A stretch of 64,000 nt of DNA from Marinifilum sp. N1E240 (GTDB taxonomy: Bacteria > Bacteroidota > Bacteroidia > Bacteroidales > Marinifilaceae): NCBI RefSeq assembly GCF_009295825.1, contig NZ_WHKF01000003.1, forward strand, positions 558,001 to 622,000, in the 5' to 3' direction. The notes beneath the pieces are model-generated. The model did not search any database and was not told where the DNA came from. It saw only the letters and a program-made list of their open reading frames with translations. How positions within the stretch are numbered: the first letter of the stretch is position 1; the number at the start of each line of letters is the position of its first letter. The translations under genes were made by a program, and so were the position numbers. Positions 42,445-51,735 of this stretch are shown here, in pieces.

Positions 42445-43503
42445 ATGACAGAACAGGAACCAAAAGAAAATTTCAACACAGAGGAGGAATTTGATAGCAA
42501 TCAGGAGGTGTTTGAACATTTTCGATTTGAAGTGGATCCAGGACAGAGCTTGCTTCGTATCGACAAATATTTAGTTGATAGAATGCAAAATGCGTCGAGA
42601 AATAAAATTCAGGATGCTGCCAATGCAGGCTGCATTCATGTAAACGATATTCCGGTAAAAAGGAACTATAAAGTGAAGCCAAACGATGTAATTACTATTG
42701 TTTTGAGCTATCCTCCACGCGAAATTGAAATCATTGCTCAAGATATTCCTTTGAATATTGTTTATGAGGATGATTCATTTTTAATTGTGAATAAAAATCC
42801 AGGAATGGTTGTTCATCCATCCTACGGACACTATTCTGGTACTTTGGTTAATGCTTTGGCATATCACCTTAAAGATCTTCCTCTATTCAATTCGGAAGAT
42901 CCTCGACCAGGTTTGGTACATCGAATTGACAAGGACACTTCTGGAATTTTGGTTATTGCTAAAACCGAAGAGGCAAAAACAAAATTGGGACTTCAATTTT
43001 TTAATAAAACCAGCGACAGAAAATACCGCGCTTTGGTATGGGGTAATTTAGAGAACGACGAAGGAACCATTACTGGACATGTTGGCCGAAACTTAAAAAA
43101 CCGAAAGGTCATGGATGTTTTCCCTGATGGAGAATATGGAAAACATGCAGTTACTCATTATAGAGTATTGGAACGATTGGGCTATGTTAATTTGGTAGAA
43201 TGTATTTTGGAAACAGGAAGAACTCATCAAATTCGTGCGCATTTTAAGCATATTGGTCACCCTCTTTTCAATGATGCTGATTATGGTGGAGATCAAATCT
43301 TAAAAGGAACTACCTTTACCAAGTACAAACAATTTGTTCAGAACTGCTTTAAAATCTGTCCAAGACAAGCTCTTCACGCTAAAACATTAGGTTTCGATCA
43401 TCCAGCAACAGGAGAATATATTTCTTTTGATTCGGAGATTCCTGAAGACATGAGTACTGTTATTCAAAAATGGAGAGATTATACATCCTTTAGAGAAGAA
43501 TAA
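42445..43503 (+). CDS. RluA/RluD-family pseudouridine synthase
   Basis: A 352-residue enzyme that isomerises uridines in 23S rRNA. An N-terminal S4 RNA-binding domain (about 35-95, LLRIDKYLVDRM) precedes the catalytic domain with HRIDKDTSGILV, where the Asp is the nucleophile, and GRTHQIRAHFKHIGHPLFND. Domain order fits RluD, but the exact target is not proved. It starts 15 bases after the PASTA gene and ends 15 bases before ddl. Confidence 0.92.
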   Translation: MTEQEPKENFNTEEEFDSNQEVFEHFRFEVDPGQSLLRIDKYLVDRMQNASRNKIQDAANAGCIHVNDIPVKRNYKVKPNDVITIVLSYPPREIEIIAQDIPLNIVYEDDSFLIVNKNPGMVVHPSYGHYSGTLVNALAYHLKDLPLFNSEDPRPGLVHRIDKDTSGILVIAKTEEAKTKLGLQFFNKTSDRKYRALVWGNLENDEGTITGHVGRNLKNRKVMDVFPDGEYGKHAVTHYRVLERLGYVNLVECILETGRTHQIRAHFKHIGHPLFNDADYGGDQILKGTTFTKYKQFVQNCFKICPRQALHAKTLGFDHPATGEYISFDSEIPEDMSTVIQKWRDYTSFREE

Positions 43504-43518
43504 AATAGTAAGATATCA

Positions 43519-44490
43519 ATGAAAAGAACAATTGCAGTTATTGCCGGAGGCGATTCATCTGAAATAGTTATATCGCGCCAAACAGCAGATCATATTTTTA
43601 ATACTTTAGATAGGGATCTTTACGATCCATATTTACTTGAGATGATCGGTTTAGAATGGAATGTTAAAATAAATGAGCAATCCTATCCTATCGATAAAAA
43701 TGATTTCAGCTTTACCAAAGATGGTAAAAAGATAAAATTTGATTTTGCCTATATAGCCATACATGGAACTCCGGGTGAAAATGGGGTTTTACAAGGATAT
43801 CTGCAATTGCTTCAAATACCACATTCAACTTGCGGTGTTTTAAGTAGCTCTTTAAGCTTTAACAAGCATGCTTGCAATTCTTATCTTCAGAATTTAGGTT
43901 TTAAAATTGCCAAATCAGTTCTACTAAAAAAGAACGAAGAATATTCAATTGATGATATTCATACAAAATTAGACATGCCTTGCTTTGTGAAACCAAATGC
44001 CGATGGATCTAGTTTTGGTATCTCTAAAGTGAAAAAAGTTGCCGATTTAGAAGAAGCAATTCAAAAAGCATTTAATGAAGGAAACGAAGTTATAATCGAA
44101 GAATTTATTGATGGTTTGGAATTCACCTGTGGTTTGGTAAAAACGAAGAAAGAAAGTTTACTTTTTCCGGTAACAGAAGTACTTCCTAAAAAGGAGTTTT
44201 TTGATTTTGAAGCTAAATACGATCCAAATATGGCTGAAGAAATTACTCCTGCCAGAATTTCTGAAGATCTTACAAAACAAATTCAAAATCTATCATCGAA
44301 TATTTACGATGCGTTAAAATGCAAAGGCATTGTGCGTGTTGATTATATGATTAGAGGTGAAGAAATAATTGTTCTGGAAGCAAACACCGTTCCTGGTATG
44401 ACGGCAAACAGTTTTATACCAAAACAAGTTGCAGCAATGAATCGAGATTTAAAAGATATCCTAAGTTTAGTTATAGAAAATGAATTTTAA
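43519..44490 (+). CDS. ddl: D-alanine-D-alanine ligase
   Basis: Joins two D-Ala residues with ATP for the peptidoglycan stem. The 323-residue ATP-grasp protein shows VIAGGDSSEIVIS at the N-terminus, the AIHGTPGENG loop, FVKPNADGSSFGISKV and VLEANTVPGMTANSFIPKQ. It is slightly shorter than proteobacterial forms because the lid loop differs. D-Ala would come from the MurF-Alr fusion at 7-9.5 kb, and the product feeds the MurF half of that protein. It is the third gene of the PASTA operon. Confidence 0.95.
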   Translation: MKRTIAVIAGGDSSEIVISRQTADHIFNTLDRDLYDPYLLEMIGLEWNVKINEQSYPIDKNDFSFTKDGKKIKFDFAYIAIHGTPGENGVLQGYLQLLQIPHSTCGVLSSSLSFNKHACNSYLQNLGFKIAKSVLLKKNEEYSIDDIHTKLDMPCFVKPNADGSSFGISKVKKVADLEEAIQKAFNEGNEVIIEEFIDGLEFTCGLVKTKKESLLFPVTEVLPKKEFFDFEAKYDPNMAEEITPARISEDLTKQIQNLSSNIYDALKCKGIVRVDYMIRGEEIIVLEANTVPGMTANSFIPKQVAAMNRDLKDILSLVIENEF

Positions 44491-44781
44491 TCTCTAAAGA
44501 TAAAATTCATTTAAGGAAGCTTAAACTATTGATAAATTGATATTTACAAATACAGAAAAACGAAAAAAAAGCACTTTTTTTTCGTTTTTTTTTATCCTCT
44601 TGAAAGGCTTATAAAAAAAGGATAATTCTCATTTTTATGAAAATAACATGCTTAAAACTAAGTGGAAAAGAATAAAACACACCTAACTTTTTTACAACTC
44701 CCACGTAATAGTATGTAGATTTTAATGGATTATTTAATTCATTATTTCATAGTTAAATTTTAGGGTTAGTAATAGAACATG

Positions 44782-44810
44782 AAAAGGAGGCAGGGGCAGC
44801 CTCCTTTTTT
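44782..44810 (+). terminator. Terminator-like hairpin, orphan
   Basis: AAAAGGAGGC (44782-44791) pairs perfectly with GCCTCCTTTT (44799-44808), then T's. It is 290 bases after ddl, so it may end a long ddl transcript or an unseen small RNA. Confidence 0.7.
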
Positions 44811-44836
44811 ATGCGCGAAAATATGATCAAATAAAA

Positions 44837-44865
44837 AATCCGATGAGTTTTACACTCACCGGATT
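44837..44865 (-). terminator. gcvP terminator
   Basis: On the minus strand AATCCG, a wobble, TGAGT and their complement form a 12-bp stem over 5 bases, followed by a T-run. Confidence 0.75.
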
Positions 44866-44891
44866 CAATTTTATCTAAATGTTCTGATTAA

Positions 44892-47783
44892 TCAATCAGC
44901 ATCAATGAATTCTTCATTGTAAACCTCAAGAGGTGCACAAGTACACATTAAGTTACGATCACCGTAAGCATCATCAACTCGACCAACCGTTGGCCAGAAT
45001 TTATTATCAGCAACCCATTTTAATGGATAAACTGCTTTCTTACGAGAATACGTATGATTCCACTCGTCATCAGTCATTACAAGATGTGTATGTGGAGCAT
45101 TTTTCAACACATTATCAACCGTATCAGCTACACCATCTTCAATCTCTTTCATCTCTCCATTGATTTTAGCCAATGCTTCGATAAAACGATCTAACTCTTC
45201 CAATGGCTCACTTTCGGTTGGTTCAACCATTAAGGTTCCATGAACTGGGAAAGATAAAGTTGGAGCATGAAAACCGTAGTCCATCAATCGCTTCGCAATA
45301 TCTGTATCCGTAATTCCAACAGATTTATTAAACTCACGACAATCGAAAATCATCTCGTGACCAACTCGTCCGTTTTCACCTTTATATAAAATCTTAAAAC
45401 CTAATTTTTCGAATGAAGAAGCCAAATAGTTAGCATTTAAAATTGCCATTTCGGTAACTTCTTTCAATCCATCAGCTCCAAGCATTGCAATGTAACCGTA
45501 GGTAATTGGCAATACACTTGCCGATCCGAAAGGTGCAGCAGCTACCGCTGTAATTGCATTTTCGCCGCCAGTTTTTACATATTTATGAGAAGGTAAGAAT
45601 TGTACCAAGTGTTCAGCCACTCCAATTGGACCAACTCCAGGACCACCACCACCATGAGGAATCGCGAATGTTTTGTGCAAGTTCAAGTGACAAACATCAG
45701 CACCAATGATTCCAGGATGTGTTAAACCTACCTGTGCATTCATATTCGCACCATCCATGTATACCTGACCACCATTATCATGAATCAGATCCATCATTTC
45801 CTTGATACCTGATTCGAATACACCGTGAGTAGAAGGATAAGTAATCATGTAAGCACACAAATCATCCTTATGCTTTTCAGCTTTCGATTTCAAGTCGTCA
45901 AACTTCACATTTCCATTCTCATCACAAGCAACGATTACCACTTTCATACCAGCTACTGTTACCGAAGCAGGATTTGTTCCATGAGCCGATGAAGGAATCA
46001 AAACAATATTTCTGTGACCTTCACCACGAGAAATATGATACTCTCGAATCACCATCAAACCAGTATATTCGCCAGCAGCACCAGAATTAGGCTGTAAAGT
46101 ACATCCTGCAAATCCAGTAATAACTGATAACCACTGTTCCAATTCTGTGATGATTTGAGTATAACCATCAACCTGATTCATTGGTACAAAAGGGTGAATT
46201 CCACCAAACTCAGGCCAACTAATAGGTAACATTTCAACAGCAGCATTCAACTTCATTGTACATGATCCCAAAGAAATCATAGAAGTATTCAACCCAATGT
46301 CTTTTTTCTCAAGACTTTTGATGTAACGCATCATTGCCGTTTCGGAACGATAACGATTAAATACATCAAGAGTTAAGAAATCACTTGTTCTTGTGAATTT
46401 TGAATCGAAATAGAATTTCTCTTCTAATTCCTTATATGCAACTTCTGCTTTACCAGCAGCTTTTGCAAAAATATTTAAGATGGTATTAATTTCTTCCTTA
46501 CTAATTTTTTCATCAGTAGAAATACCAATTGTTGTATCGTTAATGTAACGGAAGTTCAATTCTGCTTTTAATGCAGCTTCACGAATTTCTTCAACAGAAA
46601 CTCCAGCAGGAACTACAACCTCTAATGTATCAAAGTAATTTTCTACATTTTGCTGATATCCTAATGCTTTTAATCCATCAGAAAGTTGACCTGCAGCAGA
46701 ATGAATATGTGTAGCAATTCTCTTTAATCCTTCAGCACCATGATAAACACCATAGAAACCTGCCATTGTTGCCAATAAAGCCTGTGCTGTACAAATATTC
46801 GAAGTTGCTTTTTCACGCTTAATGTGTTGCTCACGAGTCTGCAATGCCATTCTAACCGCGTGATTTCCCTGAGCATCTTTGGTTACACCAATAATACGAC
46901 CTGGAACATTACGTTTGTACGATTCACGGCAAGCAAGATAAGCTGCATGTGGTCCACCATAACCCATTGGAATACCAAAACGTTGAGTAGTACCTACAAC
47001 AATATCAGCACCCCATTCTCCTGGAGGAGTTAACAATGTCAAACTCATTAAATCAGCAGCTACAGAAACCAATGATTCAACGGCATGAGCACGTTCCACA
47101 AAATCAGTATAATCTTCAATACTACCATTTGATGCAGGATATTGAACCACAGCGCCGAATACCTTATCAGTAAATTCAAAAGTCTTATAATCACCAATAA
47201 CCAACTCAATTCCAAGAGGAGTTGCTCTGGTCATTAAAACATCCAAAGTTTGAGTATAAATTTTCTCATCAACAAAAAGTTGATTCGCTCCAGCCTTCTT
47301 CTTAGCACGAGAACGAAGTCCCTGCATCATGTACATGGTTTCACCCACTGCTGTTGCTTCATCAAGAAGAGAACAGTTTGCCAATTCCATTTTGGTTAAA
47401 TCCAAAACCATAGTCTGAAAGTTCAACAAAGCTTCTAATCTACCTTGTGAAACTTCTGCCTGATACGGAGTATAAGGTGTATACCATCCTGGATTTTCCA
47501 GCACATTTCTTTGAATTACCGCAGGTGTAATGGTATCGTAGTAACCTTGTCCAATAAAAGTACGGAACAATTTATTCTTAGCAGCAATTCCTTTAATCTT
47601 CGAAAAATATTCGTATTCCGATAACGCTTGAGGTAAATCTAACGCTTTATCTAATCTAATATCCGAAGGGATTGTTTCTTCAATCAGGGCATCAATTGAT
47701 GATGCGCCAACAGTTTCCAACATGGTTTTGATATCGCCATTGCGAGGACCAATGTGACGGGAAACAAACTTTTCGCTTGCCAT
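44892..47783 (-). CDS. gcvP: Glycine dehydrogenase (decarboxylating), P-protein of the glycine cleavage system
   Basis: A 963-residue PLP enzyme that decarboxylates glycine and passes the aminomethyl group to the lipoyl H-protein. It is the single-chain form: the N-terminal half (about 1-440) and C-terminal half (about 470-963) are both present. The PLP lysine is K704 in [37 protein letters not shown] and AHGTNPASV are conserved. gcvH and gcvT are not in the window. A terminator follows the stop; the start has no clear promoter octamer. Confidence 0.97.
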   Translation of the reverse strand: MASEKFVSRHIGPRNGDIKTMLETVGASSIDALIEETIPSDIRLDKALDLPQALSEYEYFSKIKGIAAKNKLFRTFIGQGYYDTITPAVIQRNVLENPGWYTPYTPYQAEVSQGRLEALLNFQTMVLDLTKMELANCSLLDEATAVGETMYMMQGLRSRAKKKAGANQLFVDEKIYTQTLDVLMTRATPLGIELVIGDYKTFEFTDKVFGAVVQYPASNGSIEDYTDFVERAHAVESLVSVAADLMSLTLLTPPGEWGADIVVGTTQRFGIPMGYGGPHAAYLACRESYKRNVPGRIIGVTKDAQGNHAVRMALQTREQHIKREKATSNICTAQALLATMAGFYGVYHGAEGLKRIATHIHSAAGQLSDGLKALGYQQNVENYFDTLEVVVPAGVSVEEIREAALKAELNFRYINDTTIGISTDEKISKEEINTILNIFAKAAGKAEVAYKELEEKFYFDSKFTRTSDFLTLDVFNRYRSETAMMRYIKSLEKKDIGLNTSMISLGSCTMKLNAAVEMLPISWPEFGGIHPFVPMNQVDGYTQIITELEQWLSVITGFAGCTLQPNSGAAGEYTGLMVIREYHISRGEGHRNIVLIPSSAHGTNPASVTVAGMKVVIVACDENGNVKFDDLKSKAEKHKDDLCAYMITYPSTHGVFESGIKEMMDLIHDNGGQVYMDGANMNAQVGLTHPGIIGADVCHLNLHKTFAIPHGGGGPGVGPIGVAEHLVQFLPSHKYVKTGGENAITAVAAAPFGSASVLPITYGYIAMLGADGLKEVTEMAILNANYLASSFEKLGFKILYKGENGRVGHEMIFDCREFNKSVGITDTDIAKRLMDYGFHAPTLSFPVHGTLMVEPTESEPLEELDRFIEALAKINGEMKEIEDGVADTVDNVLKNAPHTHLVMTDDEWNHTYSRKKAVYPLKWVADNKFWPTVGRVDDAYGDRNLMCTCAPLEVYNEEFIDAD

Positions 47784-48078
47784 ATTGTTGTTAAAATTAG
47801 TTGTTGTTATAAAATATTTGTGAGTGTAAATGTAAGAAAAGAATTAAGATTTAGAAGTCTAAGTTATCGATTTCGGACTCTGTTTTTTAACATTCTACCA
47901 CAATCTACACAAAGCTCTTAACAAATTGTTTTATAGACGAATACAAACCTGATATTTGTCATATTTTCTATGGTAAATTTGGTCGTTCTCCATTCTTTAA
48001 AAATCTTATTAAATCCTTCTCGAAATCTATAATAAAAAAAACCTCTTCTAAGTGAAGAGGTTTTTTCTAAAAATATTT
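47784..48078. other. Intergenic region upstream of gcvP
   Basis: Nearly 300 bases without a gene. It holds the terminator of the metallo-hydrolase gene at 48038-48064. No other element is clear; a riboswitch for glycine was looked for and not recognised. Confidence 0.45.
48038..48064 (-). terminator. Terminator of the metallo-hydrolase gene
   Basis: AAAACCTCTTC (48038-48048) pairs perfectly with GAAGAGGTTTT (48054-48064), loop of five bases; T-run on the minus strand. Confidence 0.8.
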
Positions 48079-48726
48079 TTATAAGCCTTTCAGAAACACA
48101 TTGTTATTTCTTTCGTGCCCTATACTGGTTGCAGGTCCATGTCCGGGGTAAACACTCACTTCATCATCTAAAACAAGAAGTTTGGTTTTGATTCCTTCAA
48201 TTAGCTGTTCGTAATTACCGTATGGCAAATCTGTGCGTCCAATACTTTCTCTAAACAAAACATCGCCAACAATGGCAAACTTTTGATCTTCATTGTAAAA
48301 AACGACATGACCTGGTGAATGACCTGGCACATGCAATACTTTCAATTCAGAATTTCCAAATTTAATAATGTCACCATCAACAATTGCAGTTCCCATTTTT
48401 GGAGGCTCAACTACATTTTCCAAGCCCAAACGAACACCATAATTTGGAGCTTCAGCTAAAAGAAATTCATCATCTTTATGAGCATGAGTAAGCAATCCGA
48501 ACTGATCCTTCATGAACTGATTTCCCAAAACATGATCGATATGCAAGTGAGTGTTCAATTGTTTTACCAATTTCAATCCTTTTTTCTCAACAAAATCGAT
48601 TAGTTTTTTGCCTTCATCTTCGAAAAAAACACCACAGTCTATCAAAACTGCTTCTCCTGTTTCATCGTGTAGAATATATGTATTTTCTTGCCAGTGATTA
48701 ACCACCAAAGTTTCAATCGTAATCAT
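48079..48726 (-). CDS. MBL-fold metallo-hydrolase (glyoxalase II-like)
   Basis: A 215-residue protein from the ATG at 48726, which gives the family N-terminus MITIETLVVNHWQENTYIL. An ATG at 48750 is in frame, but it overlaps the likely -7 box (48748-48755). The metal site THLHIDH is complete, with later HVPGHSPGHVVFY, GDVLF and YPGHGPAT. It resembles YcbL-type hydrolases; the substrate, perhaps a thioester, is not known. It is next to thpR on the same strand. Confidence 0.9.
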   Translation of the reverse strand: MITIETLVVNHWQENTYILHDETGEAVLIDCGVFFEDEGKKLIDFVEKKGLKLVKQLNTHLHIDHVLGNQFMKDQFGLLTHAHKDDEFLLAEAPNYGVRLGLENVVEPPKMGTAIVDGDIIKFGNSELKVLHVPGHSPGHVVFYNEDQKFAIVGDVLFRESIGRTDLPYGNYEQLIEGIKTKLLVLDDEVSVYPGHGPATSIGHERNNNVFLKGL

Positions 48727-48747
48727 ATCATTATTTTTTAAGTAGCC

Positions 48748-48755
48748 CAAATTTA
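48748..48755 (-). promoter_or_regulatory. Candidate -7 box for the metallo-hydrolase
   Basis: TAAATTTG on the minus strand fits TAnnTTTG and overlaps an upstream in-frame ATG, supporting the start at 48726. Confidence 0.45.
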
Positions 48756-48788
48756 CATCTTATTACATTAGTAGAAAAATCAAAGTGT

Positions 48789-49355
48789 TTAAAATTTCAA
48801 TTCAAATTTATCCAATACTTTATATACAGGTCCTGATTGATTTAAAATACTCTCCATTAAAACAATCTCTTCAACAGCAAACGACTCATCCTCCCAATTT
48901 GCATAAGAATCTAAAATGGAGTTAACCCAGTCAGGATTTTTAACGCCCATTTTAATTCTGCCTAATGTTACATGAGGTGAAAAGCGCACATCTCCTATTT
49001 CCACAATATATTTTAATTGCTTTACTATTTCTGCATGAAGATTGTAAATTATTTCATCGCTGTTAACGCCCAACCACAATACTCTTGGTTTAGAATTGCT
49101 AGGGAAAGCCCCTAGTGATTCTAGTTGAATATGAAACTGAGGAATATTTCTCACCAATTCTCTCAACCTGTTTTTTATCAAAGGAATTTTTCGAATATCA
49201 GTAGTACCTAGAAAGCAAAGAGTGATATGTAATCCTTTAATATCAACCCATTTTATCCATTCATCTTTTAATTCGACTTGTACTTGTCGAAAAATCTTAC
49301 GAATTTGATTGGTATTGGCTATCTTTATTGCTATAAATATTCGCTTTGTTTCCAT
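48789..49355 (-). CDS. thpR: RNA 2',3'-cyclic phosphodiesterase
   Basis: A 188-residue 2H-phosphoesterase that opens 2',3'-cyclic phosphates on RNA. Both HxTx motifs are present: HITL in the GLHITLCFLG segment and HVTL in SPHVTLGRI. The frame opens at 49385, but METKRIFIAIKI at 49355 is the usual family start and I prefer it. It lies divergent from elbB and upstream of the metallo-hydrolase gene, with 62 bases between them. Confidence 0.9.
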   Translation of the reverse strand: METKRIFIAIKIANTNQIRKIFRQVQVELKDEWIKWVDIKGLHITLCFLGTTDIRKIPLIKNRLRELVRNIPQFHIQLESLGAFPSNSKPRVLWLGVNSDEIIYNLHAEIVKQLKYIVEIGDVRFSPHVTLGRIKMGVKNPDWVNSILDSYANWEDESFAVEEIVLMESILNQSGPVYKVLDKFELKF

Positions 49356-49442
49356 GAGCTTGTTTCGGTTTCTATTTCTGATCAATTTCTAAAGTTAAAA
49401 GTGATTCATAAATCAAGTATCTTAAAACTAAATCATATCAAA

Positions 49443-50096
49443 ATGAATTCAAAGAAAAAATTTGCTGTTGTTCTTGCTGGTTCGGGTGTATACGATGGAT
49501 CTGAAATTCATGAGGCAACTTTGGCTCTTTATGCGATCTCGAAAAATGGAGGTGAATATCAAATATTTGCTCCCGACAACGATCAGTTTCACGTAATCAA
49601 TCACATTACAGGTGAAGAAATGCCAGAGAAAAGAAACGTGTTGGTGGAAGCTGCTCGAATTGCTCGTGGTAATATTAAAAACCTGAAGGAATTTAAAGCC
49701 GATGAATTTGATGCAATTCTTTTTCCAGGAGGATTTGGTGTAGCAAAAAACTTATGTACATTTGCTTTTCATGGTCCAGATTGCCAGGTGAATACAGATG
49801 TTGAAACAGCATTAAAAGCTATGCACACAGCCAGTAAGCCTATTGGTGCACTTTGCATTGCTCCAGCTCTTATAGCAAAAATTTTGGGTAAAGTAGAAGT
49901 TACAATTGGTCAGGATACAGGCACTGCTGAAGCTATTACTTCACTTGGTGCAACGCATGTAAATACCAATCACGGTGAAATCGTTTTTGATAAAGAAAAT
50001 AAAATCGTAACCACACCTTGTTATATGCTTGATGCAACAATTGCTCAAATTGGCGAAGGAGCCGAAAATGTGGTAAAAACAATTATGGCATTATAA
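49443..50096 (+). CDS. elbB: ElbB-like DJ-1/PfpI family protein (isoprenoid biosynthesis glyoxalase)
   Basis: A 217-residue protein starting at the ATG at 49443, MNSKKKFAVVLAGSGVYDGS. The longer frame from 49278 lies over the divergent thpR and is unlikely. Motifs: GSGVYDGSEIHEATLALYAI at the N-terminus, the FPGGFGVAKNL loop and IGALCIAPALIAKI, with the Cys in the nucleophile elbow. The family has glyoxalase activity in vitro, but its physiological role is unsettled. A hairpin follows the stop. Confidence 0.92.
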   Translation: MNSKKKFAVVLAGSGVYDGSEIHEATLALYAISKNGGEYQIFAPDNDQFHVINHITGEEMPEKRNVLVEAARIARGNIKNLKEFKADEFDAILFPGGFGVAKNLCTFAFHGPDCQVNTDVETALKAMHTASKPIGALCIAPALIAKILGKVEVTIGQDTGTAEAITSLGATHVNTNHGEIVFDKENKIVTTPCYMLDATIAQIGEGAENVVKTIMAL

Positions 50097-50108
50097 ACGA
50101 AAACCTAA

Positions 50109-50144
50109 TTGTTGGCTTAATGTTATTTTACTTTAAGCCGACAA
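50109..50144. terminator. Hairpin after elbB
   Basis: TTGTTGGCTTAA (50109-50120) pairs with TTAAGCCGACAA (50133-50144) with one wobble. There is no strong T-run, so it may be a processing or weak termination site. Confidence 0.45.
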
Positions 50145-50159
50145 AACCTTATTTCATCT

Positions 50160-50720
50160 ATGAAAAATCGCAATACAAAAGATGTTGGTGAAAATCACAT
50201 CTATGCTTTTATCCTTTCCAATTTATTTTTATTTGTCGGAATTTTCTTCTCTTTAAATTCAGTATCAGAAGTTGCCATTCTTTTTTATTCCCTATCCTTA
50301 AACCTATTTTCGATATGGGTTATTTTTTATTCTTCATTAAAAAAGAAACTTGCACATTACACAGAGTATTTTAACAATTTGAAAATTGGTATTTTATGTG
50401 TTGCTGCAATTTTACCTGTATTTTTAATGCTTATCCCCCTATTGGTACAACCCGATTTAAGTAAAACATTATTGTTGGGTTTAAGCTGGATTGTATGTTT
50501 AATAAGTAAAGCTCTCCTTTCTAATTATTACTCGTGGGAATTAAATGCCGAACAATTAATGAATAATTATAGAATGAATATTGGTGATACCAGAGATGCA
50601 AAATTCGAAGAATTAAAGAGTTTTATTGAGATCAATCCTGATAAGTTTGCTCGTTATGTTGAAAAATCTGAATTGTATGATGATAGGATTGAGGATTTTA
50701 TTACATCCAAAACTCATTAA
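50160..50720 (+). CDS. Hypothetical membrane protein
   Basis: A 186-residue protein with four probable transmembrane segments (about 10-32, 37-60, 76-98 and 103-122) followed by a soluble C-terminal tail of about 60 residues with YSWELNAEQLMNNYRMN and KFEELKSFIEINPDKFARYV. I do not recognise the family. It lies after elbB and faces a small ORF on the other strand. A membrane role cannot be refined. Confidence 0.7.
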   Translation: MKNRNTKDVGENHIYAFILSNLFLFVGIFFSLNSVSEVAILFYSLSLNLFSIWVIFYSSLKKKLAHYTEYFNNLKIGILCVAAILPVFLMLIPLLVQPDLSKTLLLGLSWIVCLISKALLSNYYSWELNAEQLMNNYRMNIGDTRDAKFEELKSFIEINPDKFARYVEKSELYDDRIEDFITSKTH

Positions 50721-50724
50721 GAAT

Positions 50725-50955
50725 TTAAACATCTCCTCCTGTTAAATTATTCCAATTATCTGAGAATCCATTTTTATTATCTCTTTGTTTCAATTTTACC
50801 TTAATATCTGATTTATCATCTTTTAAAATATTATAAACAATAAATCCCCAAATAAAAGGAACTAAAAATGTTAAAATAATATTATAATTCTTTTGCTTTT
50901 CACTTAAGGAATTAGAATTACTAATTTGTCTAAAAACAAAGTATAAATACACCAA
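50725..50955 (-). CDS. Small membrane protein, unknown, uncertain start
   Basis: A 76-residue frame with a GTG at 50955; the same frame is open to a stop some 55 bases upstream but contains no ATG, only TTG and GTG. The N-terminus and residues about 25-44 (IILTFLVPFIWGFIVYNIL) are hydrophobic; the C-terminus is polar, with a Trp-Asn motif. No family is recognised. It could be a small two-helix membrane protein or the remnant of a longer gene. Confidence 0.42.
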   Translation of the reverse strand: MVYLYFVFRQISNSNSLSEKQKNYNIILTFLVPFIWGFIVYNILKDDKSDIKVKLKQRDNKNGFSDNWNNLTGGDV

Positions 50956-51035
50956 ATAAATAATTATTCCACAAATTAAGATGAGCTCATAATTTTTAAA
51001 AGAAAGTTATAACTCTTTCTATAAATATCAGATAT

Positions 51036-51683
51036 TTAATTAATCCTTTTCATTGGTAATTTTCGTGGAGGTCTTAATTCCTGATTTTTCATTCTGTCTA
51101 ATATTTCTTCTACCATCCAATCATCACCTAAAGGATCGTATTCAGCTTTTAAGGATGTGCCAAACATTACAGCTATCGATTGCCAAAAAATGGCAGTAAA
51201 CGATCCTTTCAATTCTTTTAAATGATGATAACTGCTATTTCCTGTTTCTCTATCAATCAATTTCATTAAAAGTTTACCTTGAGAGATTTTCAATTTCATT
51301 AAAGGCTTCTTATACTCCTTCATTAAACCTTTGTATTCCTTTCGAATTAACTTTCTTCTGGCTTTTTTACTATCAAGAGATTTAAGTTGAATATTTAATT
51401 GCTCAATGGTTTTATTGGCAGCTTCAGCATACGGATAGACAACTCGAATATTTCGAACTGTCCTCCAATATTTACGAGTTGACCGATAATGTTTTCTCCT
51501 CTTTCTCTTGTAGTGCTTAATTTTAACTTCGTCGAGATTGACATGCAAATTGGTATCAAGAAAAACAACTGTATCCATCTTATTATGAACAAATAGTAAA
51601 TTAATTGATTTTGCTTCTACAACACTGGTAAAAACAAAAACGAATATCAAAACCAGACCTATTTTAAAATATCGAATATCCAC
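51036..51683 (-). CDS. DUF4294 family exported protein
   Basis: A 215-residue protein with a signal peptide (about 1-24, ending VVEA). The conserved core has VYPYAEAANKTIEQLN, KEYKGLMKEYKKPLMKLKIS and GKLLMKLIDRETGNSSYH, then KGSFTAIFWQSIAVMFG and KAEYDPLGDDWMVEEI, as in DUF4294. The mature part is very basic. The function is not known; the family is largely limited to Bacteroidota, as I recall. It is divergent from the gamma-glutamyltransferase gene. Confidence 0.85.
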   Translation of the reverse strand: MDIRYFKIGLVLIFVFVFTSVVEAKSINLLFVHNKMDTVVFLDTNLHVNLDEVKIKHYKRKRRKHYRSTRKYWRTVRNIRVVYPYAEAANKTIEQLNIQLKSLDSKKARRKLIRKEYKGLMKEYKKPLMKLKISQGKLLMKLIDRETGNSSYHHLKELKGSFTAIFWQSIAVMFGTSLKAEYDPLGDDWMVEEILDRMKNQELRPPRKLPMKRIN

Positions 51684-51735
51684 AATTCAAATTTAAACTT
51701 TCTATCTTTAAACGAACTTCCTAAATCCTATTAAC

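Larger units (their letters stand above)
44491..44891. other. Intergenic region between ddl and gcvP with two hairpins
   Basis: Contains poly-T and poly-A tracts, a hairpin at 44782-44810 that is far from ddl, and the gcvP terminator at 44837-44865. No protein-coding frame is supported. A short RNA ending at 44810 is possible, but no TAnnTTTG octamer was found. Confidence 0.5.

Noticed and set aside
47784-48078. Glycine riboswitch upstream of gcvP
   Set aside because: No conserved aptamer core could be recognised, and the region is too AT-rich and lacks tandem domains.
49278-49442. N-terminal extension of elbB (55 residues)
   Set aside because: It overlaps the divergent thpR and the family N-terminus starts at 49443.
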